Assembly: GCA_029941825.1 (NCBI GenBank)
Contig: JAPYTM010000009.1
Span: 1-16,649 of the forward strand
Origin: Candidatus Nitrosopumilus sp.
GTDB taxonomy: Archaea > Thermoproteota > Nitrososphaeria > Nitrososphaerales > Nitrosopumilaceae
Length of the DNA: 16,649 nucleotides
Direction: 5' to 3'
Each line of letters opens with the position of its first letter. Position 1 is the first letter of the stretch. The notes under the pieces were generated by a model. That model was given only the letters and a program-made list of their open reading frames with translations, was not told the DNA's origin and did not search any database. Made by a program: the position numbers and the translations under genes. Positions 1 through 5,868 of this stretch are shown in pieces.

Positions 1-37
1 AATGTAAAGGTCACGGGTTCAGATCCCGTTCGAAGCT
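1..37 (+). tRNA. 3' end of a tRNA, 5' part outside the window
   Basis: The visible part is a T arm with stem ACGGG/CCCGT (13-17 and 25-29) around the 7-nt loop TTCAGAT (18-24). It is preceded by a 5-nt variable region ending in C (8-12) and followed by a 7-nt acceptor strand TCGAAGC (30-36) and a T at the discriminator position (37). The anticodon is just outside the window, so the amino acid cannot be read. The loop has G where A58 is normally found, which is unusual. A T-rich stretch at 45-50 could terminate transcription but lies inside the convergent methyltransferase gene. It could also be a tRNA 3' fragment left by integration; the missing 5' half decides this. Confidence 0.72.
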
Positions 38-38
38 T

Positions 39-899
39 CTAATAATTTTTAATCAGTAATTCAAAGTGTCCAGTTCTCTTTTTAGAGTTGGAGTTAATTG
101 AACGATTAGCATGAATTTTATTTATTTTCCAAGGTTTTTTTGAGAACATATCAGTAACTTCTTTAGAATTAGAATTGGATAAAAGAACATTACAACCTTT
201 TTCATCTAATTTCATACAAAGATTTGCCAATCTGTTCAAATCATCATATGTGAAATTCTTGTTTGTATAACTAGTGAAATTGGCAGTATCACTAACTGGT
301 TGATAGGGAGGATCAAAGTAAACAAGATCTCCTTTTTTAGCATCTCTTAGAACTGCTTCAAAATCACGACATTTGATTGAGACCTTACTTGATTGCAAAA
401 TATTACTTACAGAATGTAGATTATCCTCATTTACAATATTTGGATTTGTATACTTTCCAAGAGGTACGTTAAATTTCCCTTTACTATTAACACGGTATAA
501 TCCATTAAAGCAAGTTCTATTCAAAAAAAGTAATCTAGATGTTTTTTCAATTTGGCTTCTAGGATTACTATCTCTAATAGAATAATAGTAAAACTTTGAA
601 TCCTTTTGATAATTTTTTTCATGATTTTTTAAAGAAGATATTAAATCATTTACTCTATCCCTAATTGTAGTGTAAGACAAAACAAGATTAGAATTAAGAT
701 CAGAAATACTACATTTTTGTCTATTACGTTCATTTAACATATGAAAAAGTAATGCACCACCACCCAAAAATGGTTCAAAATAGGTACCAAAAGTTTTAGG
801 TAAATTTTCATTTAGAATTGGAATTAATTGACGTTTTCCACCAGCCCATTTTACAAATGGTTTTGGAGTAACAAGAATCTGACTGTATTGCTGCGTCAC
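39..899 (-). CDS. dam: Dam-type (D12 class) DNA N6-adenine methyltransferase
   Basis: This predicted enzyme transfers a methyl group from S-adenosylmethionine to adenine in DNA. Motif I-like FVKWAGGKRQ (residues 15-24) and EPFLGGG (42-48) form the SAM site, and the catalytic DPPY is at 196-199. The blocks LLFLNRTCFNGLYR (123-136) and FNVPLGKY (143-150) closely resemble E. coli Dam and DpnM-type enzymes, so GATC is the most likely target (inference). At 286 aa it is full length for the family. The start is GTG at 899; no in-frame ATG lies nearby upstream. No restriction endonuclease is visible, so it is either an orphan or its partner lies beyond the tRNA. Its stop codon sits one base from the tRNA 3' end, a position that mobile cargo often occupies. 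Confidence is high for the family and moderate for specificity. Confidence 0.93.
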   Translation of the reverse strand: MTQQYSQILVTPKPFVKWAGGKRQLIPILNENLPKTFGTYFEPFLGGGALLFHMLNERNRQKCSISDLNSNLVLSYTTIRDRVNDLISSLKNHEKNYQKDSKFYYYSIRDSNPRSQIEKTSRLLFLNRTCFNGLYRVNSKGKFNVPLGKYTNPNIVNEDNLHSVSNILQSSKVSIKCRDFEAVLRDAKKGDLVYFDPPYQPVSDTANFTSYTNKNFTYDDLNRLANLCMKLDEKGCNVLLSNSNSKEVTDMFSKKPWKINKIHANRSINSNSKKRTGHFELLIKNY

Positions 900-1042
900 A
901 TATCATTATCATAAGATTACATATTGTCAAAATAGCCAATAAAAGATTACAACCTGTGCAGTATTTTTTAATCAAATTTGAAGAAAAATTTAGAGAATAC
1001 TCTAAGCGTAATTAATAAAATGAAAAGAAGAGGGTTGTGTTT

Positions 1043-1693
1043 TTAGTCCCACTTTGACCAAGCGGCCATCCATCTGTATGTCCAAGTGTTTAGCTTGCAA
1101 CCTAATGCTGCCATTGTACATCCTAACACTGCACTTGCACCTGCACCGAGCGCAACTGGGCTGTTATAGAACTTACCTACCTGCGGTTCTATCGGTGTCA
1201 TGTATGGTGGCAATGTTGGTCTTGGATACTTGAATGCCGTTTCAAGTGGGTCTGCTACTGTTATCAGGTTTACCATATTGAATAATGGTAAAGACATTCC
1301 TACCAGTACGCCGCCAAACAGTATCAAGGAGTGCTTGTTCTTCTTTGTTGCCCAGTAAACTAAATCCAACAGCATTGCTGATGGTAACCAAACTGGAGTT
1401 ACAATGAAGTCATATGGATATCCGAGTGCAAACCATGCACCTTTTGCTATCCATGTGTATACTGTCATAATTAGAGCGTAGTACGTTGCTGTGCCTGGAA
1501 CGCCTGTAAATGTAAGATAATAACATGCACCTACGATAAGCATCAACGTTTGTGATATTGAAAATACCGTAAACGAAGTCCAAGCCCAGTCAGTGTAGAA
1601 GATGTAGTCTCCTGCGTTAATTGTTAACAGTGTAGAGTTAACTGCAACTACTACTATGAATAAGTAGTGTGTACATCGTCTTAACCAGACCAT
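1043..1693 (-). CDS. amoA: Ammonia monooxygenase subunit A (AmoA)
   Basis: AmoA is an integral membrane subunit of the copper enzyme that oxidises ammonia to hydroxylamine, the first step of nitrification. The 216-aa protein starts MVWLRRCTHYLF and ends RWMAAWSKWD, as in marine archaeal AmoA. It has about six hydrophobic segments (roughly 10-26, 40-62, 70-90, 99-116, 122-143, 177-199), and the FKYPRPTLPPYMTPIEPQVG stretch (154-173) is a polar loop near the C-terminus. The widely used archaeal amoA reverse-primer sequence is present exactly at 1062-1081. A TATA box about 27 bp upstream suggests a leaderless transcript. Downstream on the minus strand the sequence is T-rich (about 1035-1005), a likely archaeal terminator. 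Identity is certain. Confidence 0.99.
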   Translation of the reverse strand: MVWLRRCTHYLFIVVVAVNSTLLTINAGDYIFYTDWAWTSFTVFSISQTLMLIVGACYYLTFTGVPGTATYYALIMTVYTWIAKGAWFALGYPYDFIVTPVWLPSAMLLDLVYWATKKNKHSLILFGGVLVGMSLPLFNMVNLITVADPLETAFKYPRPTLPPYMTPIEPQVGKFYNSPVALGAGASAVLGCTMAALGCKLNTWTYRWMAAWSKWD

Positions 1694-1715
1694 GTTCAGT
1701 AGAATAAAGGGTCAG

Positions 1716-1724
1716 TATATAAAA
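1716..1724 (-). promoter_or_regulatory. TATA box of amoA
   Basis: The minus strand reads TTTTATATA, centred 27 bp before the amoA ATG. This spacing predicts a transcription start at or next to the start codon. Confidence 0.7.
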
Positions 1725-1800
1725 TTATAGAGTGGTATGAAGATCGTTGTTTGAATTCAAATTAAATTAAAAAATTGATACAAAAATCAATATTTCTAAC

Positions 1801-1845
1801 TTTAAATTAAAATGAAAAAGAGTGGTATCTGAAGGAATTTCCTTC
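1801..1845 (-). terminator. Hairpin plus T-rich tract after amoX
   Basis: A perfect 6-bp stem GAAGGA/TCCTTC with a 3-nt loop (1831-1845) starts three bases after the amoX stop codon. On the minus strand a T-rich stretch (CTCTTTTTCATTTT) follows about ten bases later. The gap between hairpin and T tract is longer than in a textbook terminator. In archaea the T tract itself is likely the main signal. Confidence 0.42.
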
Positions 1846-1848
1846 GGG

Positions 1849-2211
1849 TTACCAGCCAACGAATAGTGATACGAAGAGTACAAATGCTGCTGCACCGCCT
1901 ACACTGGCAGCAACTATACCATTACTATTTTTGTTGGAACCTTCCTCCATGACTTTAACACAGAAGATGTAACCTATTGTCTCAATGATTGTAAGTACGA
2001 TGAATGCAAAGTGACCACTTGCTGTTGGATATGCCCATGGATAATAGAAATATCCTGCTGCTGTTCCAGCTGCAGTAGCTAATATTGCTGCCCAGAATGA
2101 TGCTGTAATCATACCAGTCATGTTTTCAACGCGTCGTCCAATCATTCGTTCTATATCAGCACTAGATGAACCACCAGCACCGCCAGATCCGAATCCTTTT
2201 GGAAGAGTCAT
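1849..2211 (-). CDS. amoX: AmoX, small membrane subunit of archaeal ammonia monooxygenase
   Basis: This 120-aa protein lies between amoA and amoC, the usual position of AmoX in marine ammonia-oxidising archaea, and co-purifies with AMO in published native-complex work. It has a glycine/serine-rich N-terminus (FGSGGAGGSSS, 7-17), a short amphipathic segment (18-30) and three hydrophobic helices at about 34-55, 67-87 and 98-118, ending in VGW. No catalytic motif or metal-ligand cluster is visible, so a structural role in the membrane complex is inferred. The ATG at 2211 is preceded by a TATA box about 30 bp upstream, so it can be transcribed independently of amoC, which ends 120 bp upstream with its own terminator candidate. 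Confidence 0.95.
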   Translation of the reverse strand: MTLPKGFGSGGAGGSSSADIERMIGRRVENMTGMITASFWAAILATAAGTAAGYFYYPWAYPTASGHFAFIVLTIIETIGYIFCVKVMEEGSNKNSNGIVAASVGGAAAFVLFVSLFVGW

Positions 2212-2237
2212 TATGAAATTCCTGTCATTCAGAATCC

Positions 2238-2245
2238 TTTTAAAT
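2238..2245 (-). promoter_or_regulatory. TATA box of amoX
   Basis: The minus strand reads ATTTAAAA within GATTTAAAAGG, about 30 bp upstream of the amoX ATG, giving a very short leader. A GATC-containing element (2268-2282) lies a further 25 bp upstream. Confidence 0.6.
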
Positions 2246-2287
2246 CTTTCTTAAATTAATGGGGCTTGTACGATCTACATCGTTTTT

Positions 2288-2325
2288 TTAAAATAATAAA
2301 AGAGAAAAAATTGTGCGTTTGCACA
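2288..2325 (-). terminator. Intrinsic-type terminator of amoC
   Basis: On the minus strand, just after the amoC stop, there is a TGTGC-AAAC-GCACA hairpin (2325 down to 2312). It is followed at once by a long T-rich tract (ATTTTTTCTCTTTTATTATTTT). This separates amoC transcription from amoX. Confidence 0.65.
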
Positions 2326-2331
2326 TTTTGT

Positions 2332-2895
2332 CTATGGGATTGATCTACTGTACAATTTGCCTTCTAAAGCCATCTTGTACATTTCAGCTATGTACGGATT
2401 CTCACCAGGAGTTTCTGCGCCTAGTTCTACTAGTCTAGCATAAATTCTAACTACATATGCTAATGCGCCCATGAAAGCCACTACGACTCCCATGTTAAAC
2501 ATCCAGTGATTTGGTACTGCAAAAATTTCTTCTACAAACCAGAAGTGCCACATCTCATTGACTCCAATTGTAAACATAGTTGCAAGGTAACCAAGAATGG
2601 TCATCTTCAAACCTGTGTTCATTGAATTATTTGGACCTCTGAGTACTGGGATTTTTCTATCATATACTGCTGCCATTCCCCATCCAATTGGTAATGTGAT
2701 GAAGTGGGAATATAGCCACCAGTGTGCTGGTGTAAATGCACTGTCTCTGATAGAAGTCTGGTGTAGAGAACCATCAACGAAGTTATCTACTTCGACTGAT
2801 GCTGCAACTGAACCCATAGCAATAACGATGAGCCAGACTTTCTTTAGTCTCTGGATCTCAACTTCTTTTGGGATTAATGCGGGCATCTGTGCCAT
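2332..2895 (-). CDS. amoC: Ammonia monooxygenase subunit C (AmoC)
   Basis: AmoC is the membrane subunit that carries the proposed catalytic copper sites of the AMO/pMMO family. With the MAQMPALIPK start the protein is 187 aa. The D-x3-H-x12-H copper motif is present as D41, H45 and H58 (spacing identical to PmoC D156/H160/H173), and a second set N113, H117 and H130 matches the N-x3-H...H site. Hydrophobic helices alternate with these motifs. I chose the ATG at 2895 because a TATA box (CTTTATA) sits about 28 bp before it and homologues begin with MAQMPAL. An in-frame ATG at 2970 would add 25 residues with no recognised function. Amo subunit identity is certain; the start is moderately certain. 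Confidence 0.97.
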   Translation of the reverse strand: MAQMPALIPKEVEIQRLKKVWLIVIAMGSVAASVEVDNFVDGSLHQTSIRDSAFTPAHWWLYSHFITLPIGWGMAAVYDRKIPVLRGPNNSMNTGLKMTILGYLATMFTIGVNEMWHFWFVEEIFAVPNHWMFNMGVVVAFMGALAYVVRIYARLVELGAETPGENPYIAEMYKMALEGKLYSRSIP

Positions 2896-2899
2896 GAAT

Positions 2900-2913
2900 A
2901 CATACATGTATGT
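2900..2913. promoter_or_regulatory. 14-bp perfect palindrome upstream of amoC start
   Basis: ACATACATGTATGT is its own reverse complement. It lies between the TATA box (2920-2926) and the preferred amoC start (2895), where a bound dimer could block initiation. Alternatively it is just coding sequence of the longer amoC reading. Related ATACA/TGTAT sequences occur at 5361-5370 and 9996-10006. Confidence 0.35.
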
Positions 2914-2919
2914 TAGTGA

Positions 2920-2926
2920 TATAAAG
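2920..2926 (-). promoter_or_regulatory. TATA box for the MAQ start of amoC
   Basis: CTTTATA on the minus strand is centred about 28 bp before the ATG at 2895. It supports a leaderless amoC mRNA beginning at that codon. Confidence 0.55.
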
Positions 2927-3057
2927 TAAGAGTTTGAAAAAGAATGAATGTTTATTAAATTATCCCACATATTTTAAAAAAATATTAAAAATAATTGTTA
3001 TTAAACAGTTAAATCTAAAATAATTTCAACATTTTTTTGTTGTTTTTGTTGTTTAAC

Positions 3058-3090
3058 ATCGATGATTAACATTAAATTACATTCATCGAT
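3058..3090. repeat. Inverted repeat in the amoC-amoB divergent intergenic region
   Basis: ATCGATGA (3058-3065) and TCATCGAT (3083-3090) are exact reverse complements separated by 17 bp. Each arm also contains the palindrome ATCGAT. The pair lies between the divergent amoC and amoB genes, about 20-50 bp upstream of the amoB TATA box, a plausible operator position. The rest of the 2971-3152 interval is low-complexity T/GTT sequence with no gene. Confidence 0.45.
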
Positions 3091-3110
3091 CCTAACTGTG
3101 AAGGTAAAAC

Positions 3111-3148
3111 ATATAACGACGTGTATTATCTTTCTGAATATTAGTGAT
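3111..3148 (+). promoter_or_regulatory. amoB promoter and ribosome binding site
   Basis: ATATAA at 3111-3116 is placed to start transcription near 3139, leaving a leader of about 14 nt. AGTGAT at 3143-3148, four bases before the ATG at 3153, resembles the archaeal Shine-Dalgarno GGTGAT. It supports that start over the in-frame GTG at 3144. Confidence 0.5.
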
Positions 3149-3152
3149 AAGT

Positions 3153-3722
<570 letters not shown>

Positions 3723-3925
3723 ATAACCCCAATCTTTTCATTTTATAGATATACCATTACGATTATCGTAAGGCTTCAAATCAAGTTTTATTTTCTAAAA
3801 AAATGTTTTAAAAAAAAGTCATTACAAAGTAATCAAATTAAAATTAGATCAAATAATATATTTTTTTAGAATATGTTCAATTACAAAAAATGAATTCCAT
3901 AATCATATGTGAATAAAAGAAAGGA
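3723..3925. other. AT-rich spacer after amoB with no gene seen
   Basis: The spacer opens with T-rich sequence (CTTTTCATTTTATAG) that could end amoB transcription, then runs through A- and T-homopolymer tracts. I found no ORF with coding character, no compact RNA fold and no clear repeat. Confidence 0.5.
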
Positions 3926-3933
3926 CTTTAAGG
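3926..3933 (+). promoter_or_regulatory. TATA-like box of the 3954 gene
   Basis: CTTTAAGG is centred about 25 bp before the ATG at 3954, consistent with a leaderless mRNA. The match to a TATA box is moderate. Confidence 0.4.
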
Positions 3934-3953
3934 AATACTCTTAAAATTATCAC

Positions 3954-4475
3954 ATGATTTGGCCGGGAACTAGTGATCCTTACAAGAGAAAAAGAATAAT
4001 AAGATTCCTAGTAATTTCAGCTATCATAGGTGTTGCAGCATCAGTTGGAAGTTTAACAATTCAACAATTAGCTAATCCAAATGATCCACTCAAAGTTTGT
4101 ATTAATGATAGACAAACACCGTACAAAATAAAGGCAACATTAGAATTAATTATTGATGGACAAAAAGCAGATATCCCAGCCAATATAGGAATTAATGAAG
4201 ATTGTAAAAGAGCAATGTACACATTAACTAATGATGGAACAATTTATGCAGAATGGGAAGAGGATTATTCATGGGAAATAGGGCACTTTTTGTGGATGTG
4301 GGAGTTTCCTCTAAGAGATATGGACCAAAATAAATCAACTGTTTATGTAAATGGTGAAGAGTCATCTCATTTCATCAATCATCCATTACAAGATGGATAT
4401 CACTACAAAGTAGTATTTACCTCAAAAGCATTTGATGAATCAAAAGAAAGAGATTTCCTCCCACCAGAAAATTAG
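3954..4475 (+). CDS. Membrane-anchored extracytoplasmic protein, function unknown
   Basis: I cannot assign a function. The 173-aa protein has a short basic N-terminus, one hydrophobic anchor (about 15-35) and an extracytoplasmic domain with two cysteines, C49 and C84, that could form a disulfide. The domain pattern LELIIDGQ...PANIGI...C...GTIYAEW...IGHFLWMW...VYVNG (63-134) resembles, from memory, a family of secreted archaeal and bacterial proteins. Those usually read PxNIGI...C..HxLHTHD..GIIHxE...FTLGDFFxxW. Here the expected histidines are replaced (CKRAMYTLTNDG), so any metal site of the family is probably lost. It lies between amoB and the AmoY/Z candidates, which suggests but does not prove a link to the AMO complex or its assembly. 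Confidence 0.85.
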   Translation: MIWPGTSDPYKRKRIIRFLVISAIIGVAASVGSLTIQQLANPNDPLKVCINDRQTPYKIKATLELIIDGQKADIPANIGINEDCKRAMYTLTNDGTIYAEWEEDYSWEIGHFLWMWEFPLRDMDQNKSTVYVNGEESSHFINHPLQDGYHYKVVFTSKAFDESKERDFLPPEN

Positions 4476-4579
4476 TAATTACATACTTTGTAAAAATCAT
4501 GTTTTTCTAAAATACTAAATTTATAACTAATAACCCTAAGAGATTCTAAAAATAATGAAAAGAATAAAGGAAAGAAATT

Positions 4580-4849
4580 TTACCAGTATTTTCCGTTATC
4601 TGGAATTAGACCAATACCTTCTCTTTCAAAGTGTCTGTCCAATTCATCGACCCATCTCTCACGGTTGTCTTTGTAAGCCCATCCATGTACACGCAAGTGG
4701 TATGAGATCATAGCCAGAAGGAATACTGTGAACAAGATGGTTCCAAAGATGTAAATCATTACATCATAGAATAGTGGATCATAGTTTGGTCCTAATTGTC
4801 CTGTAATTGAAGACAGGATGCTTAGAAATGTACCTACGATAGGAATCAT
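4580..4849 (-). CDS. Probable small AMO membrane subunit (AmoY/AmoZ type)
   Basis: This 89-aa protein has a weakly hydrophobic N-terminal segment (about 2-17), a loop with GPNYDP (20-25), a clear membrane helix (about 30-50), and a charged C-terminal tail rich in H, R, E and D (51-89), ending GKYW. Native AMO complexes of ammonia-oxidising archaea contain two further AOA-specific small subunits, AmoY and AmoZ, whose genes sit beside amoABC in streamlined genomes. This gene and its neighbour at 4960-5295 fit by position, size and membrane topology. I cannot say from sequence alone which letter applies. It has its own TATA box and shares an exact 14-bp upstream element with its neighbour, so co-regulation is likely. 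Confidence 0.85.
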   Translation of the reverse strand: MIPIVGTFLSILSSITGQLGPNYDPLFYDVMIYIFGTILFTVFLLAMISYHLRVHGWAYKDNRERWVDELDRHFEREGIGLIPDNGKYW

Positions 4850-4872
4850 GATAATTCAACTCAATTTGTGCG

Positions 4873-4879
4873 ATATATA
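4873..4879 (-). promoter_or_regulatory. TATA box of the 4580-4849 gene
   Basis: TATATAT on the minus strand is centred 27 bp before the ATG at 4849, giving a leaderless mRNA. Confidence 0.65.
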
Positions 4880-4901
4880 CATTTCTTTTATTTTCAGAAA
4901 A

Positions 4902-4915
4902 GTACGAGATCAGTA
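4902..4915 (-). promoter_or_regulatory. Shared 14-bp upstream element, copy 1
   Basis: The minus strand reads TACTGATCTCGTAC, about 26 bp upstream of the TATA box of the 4580-4849 gene. An identical copy lies at 5368-5381. It contains GATC at 4908-4911. The position suits an activator or modulator site. Confidence 0.5.
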
Positions 4916-4959
4916 TCCACTAAAGAGGACTAATAAAATAAGAGAAATGTGAGGTTTTG

Positions 4960-5295
4960 TTATCCTCTGCCCATTGCTGCATACTTTCCAGATCTTCCTT
5001 TAAAGAATAGAAGTCCTGAAATACCACCAAAGACTGCAGCTGAAATAAGTGCTGCTCCAACTACACCACCTGCGTCAAGATACGGAGTTCCTGAACCAGA
5101 TGCTGGATTTGCTTCAGCAGAAGTGACTCTACGTGTTTGTAGTTCAAGTGCTTCTTCTAGTGTAAAAGTACCAGTTTGGCCTTCACTACCAACGTTACCC
5201 ATGTATTGTGCAAATGCAACTGCATTTTCTGCATAGTAACCCATAGTGAATATTACAGCAATCAATGATGCTGTTAAGAGTAGTTTGTTATTCAT
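4960..5295 (-). CDS. Probable small AMO subunit with signal peptide (AmoY/AmoZ type)
   Basis: This 111-aa protein has an N-terminal signal-like segment (3-29, with a possible cleavage site after AVAFA), an extracytoplasmic helical stretch (about 42-60, FTLEEALELQTRRV) and a glycine/proline linker. A C-terminal membrane helix (about 75-98) and a short basic tail RSGKYAAMGRG follow. With the 89-aa gene downstream on the same strand it is a candidate for the AOA-specific subunits AmoY and AmoZ, by synteny with amoABC, small size and membrane topology. No enzyme motif is visible. It has a separate TATA box and is divergent from the uS15 gene. The two genes share an exact 14-bp upstream element. 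The subunit letter is not resolved. Confidence 0.85.
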   Translation of the reverse strand: MNNKLLLTASLIAVIFTMGYYAENAVAFAQYMGNVGSEGQTGTFTLEEALELQTRRVTSAEANPASGSGTPYLDAGGVVGAALISAAVFGGISGLLFFKGRSGKYAAMGRG

Positions 5296-5327
5296 ACCGT
5301 TTACCTGTCCGTTTTGAAGCCAAGGAC

Positions 5328-5335
5328 TTATTTAA
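5328..5335 (-). promoter_or_regulatory. TATA box of the 4960-5295 gene
   Basis: TTAAATAA on the minus strand lies about 36 bp before the ATG at 5295, predicting a leader of about 10 nt. Confidence 0.5.
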
Positions 5336-5367
5336 CTTTTATTCTGAACCCCAAATTTCGATACAAT

Positions 5368-5381
5368 GTACGAGATCAGTA
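5368..5381 (-). promoter_or_regulatory. Shared 14-bp upstream element, copy 2
   Basis: GTACGAGATCAGTA on the plus strand is identical to 4902-4915, in the same orientation relative to its minus-strand gene. It lies about 37 bp upstream of that TATA box and just upstream of the divergent uS15 promoter, so it could act on either gene. Confidence 0.5.
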
Positions 5382-5388
5382 AAGTAAC

Positions 5389-5396
5389 ATTTAATT
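5389..5396 (+). promoter_or_regulatory. TATA-like box of the uS15 operon
   Basis: ATTTAATT is centred about 26 bp before the ATG at 5419, predicting a leaderless operon transcript. Confidence 0.5.
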
Positions 5397-5418
5397 CGGT
5401 TCTTAAATCAGCCAAATT

Positions 5419-5868
5419 ATGGGACGAATGCATACACACAGACATGGGAAATCACATTCAATTAGACCAGCTGTAATACGTGCACCTTCTTGGGTTACAT
5501 TAAGTCCAAAAGAGATTGAAGAATTAGTAGTCAAATACTCTAAAGATGGAATGACTCCTAGTCAAATTGGAATCAAATTAAGAGATCAACATGCAATTCC
5601 CTTAATCAAAGCAATTACCAAAAAAGGCATTGGTGAGATTCTAGAAGAAAATGATTTGAAAACAGAGATGCCAGAAGATCTTGAAAATATTGTCAAAAAG
5701 GCAGTAGGTCTTCAAAAACACCTCAAAGCAAATAAAGGAGATAGAAGAAATGTAAGATCTTTGGAATTAATTGAAGCCAAAGTTCACAGACTATCAGTCT
5801 ATTACAAAAGAATTGAAAGAATTCCTAAAACTTGGAAATATAAATCCGTAGTTGCTCAATTAGAGTAA
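5419..5868 (+). CDS. rps15: 30S ribosomal protein uS15 (S15P)
   Basis: This is the archaeal/eukaryotic-type S15 (eukaryotic S13 in older naming), which binds the central domain of 16S rRNA. At 149 aa it has the expected N-terminal extension MGRMHTHRHGKSHS, absent from bacterial S15, followed by the helical S15 core. The signature GDRRNVRSLELIEAKVHRLS (residues 107-126) and the terminal YYKRIERIPKTWKYK are both present. It is the first gene of a tight cluster: its TAA overlaps the ATG of the DHH-family gene by one base. Confidence 0.97.
   Translation: MGRMHTHRHGKSHSIRPAVIRAPSWVTLSPKEIEELVVKYSKDGMTPSQIGIKLRDQHAIPLIKAITKKGIGEILEENDLKTEMPEDLENIVKKAVGLQKHLKANKGDRRNVRSLELIEAKVHRLSVYYKRIERIPKTWKYKSVVAQLE

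Noticed and set aside
1729..1828. 10-bp direct repeat AGAGTGGTAT (1729-1738 and 1819-1828)
   Set aside because: One copy is upstream of the amoA TATA box and the other is in the amoX terminator region. The contexts differ, and a 10-mer match over this span may be chance.
2597..2929. 110-codon plus-strand reading frame opposite amoC
   Set aside because: It is the antisense shadow of amoC, with no family resemblance and no promoter or ribosome binding site of its own.
3144..3152. In-frame GTG start that would lengthen AmoB by three residues
   Set aside because: The GTG lies within the AGTGAT ribosome-binding-like sequence that fits the ATG at 3153, and AmoB homologues start at MVEKK.
4949..5236. 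95-codon plus-strand reading frame opposite the 111-aa membrane gene
   Set aside because: It is a proline/alanine/serine-rich composition produced by reading the opposite strand of a well-supported gene.
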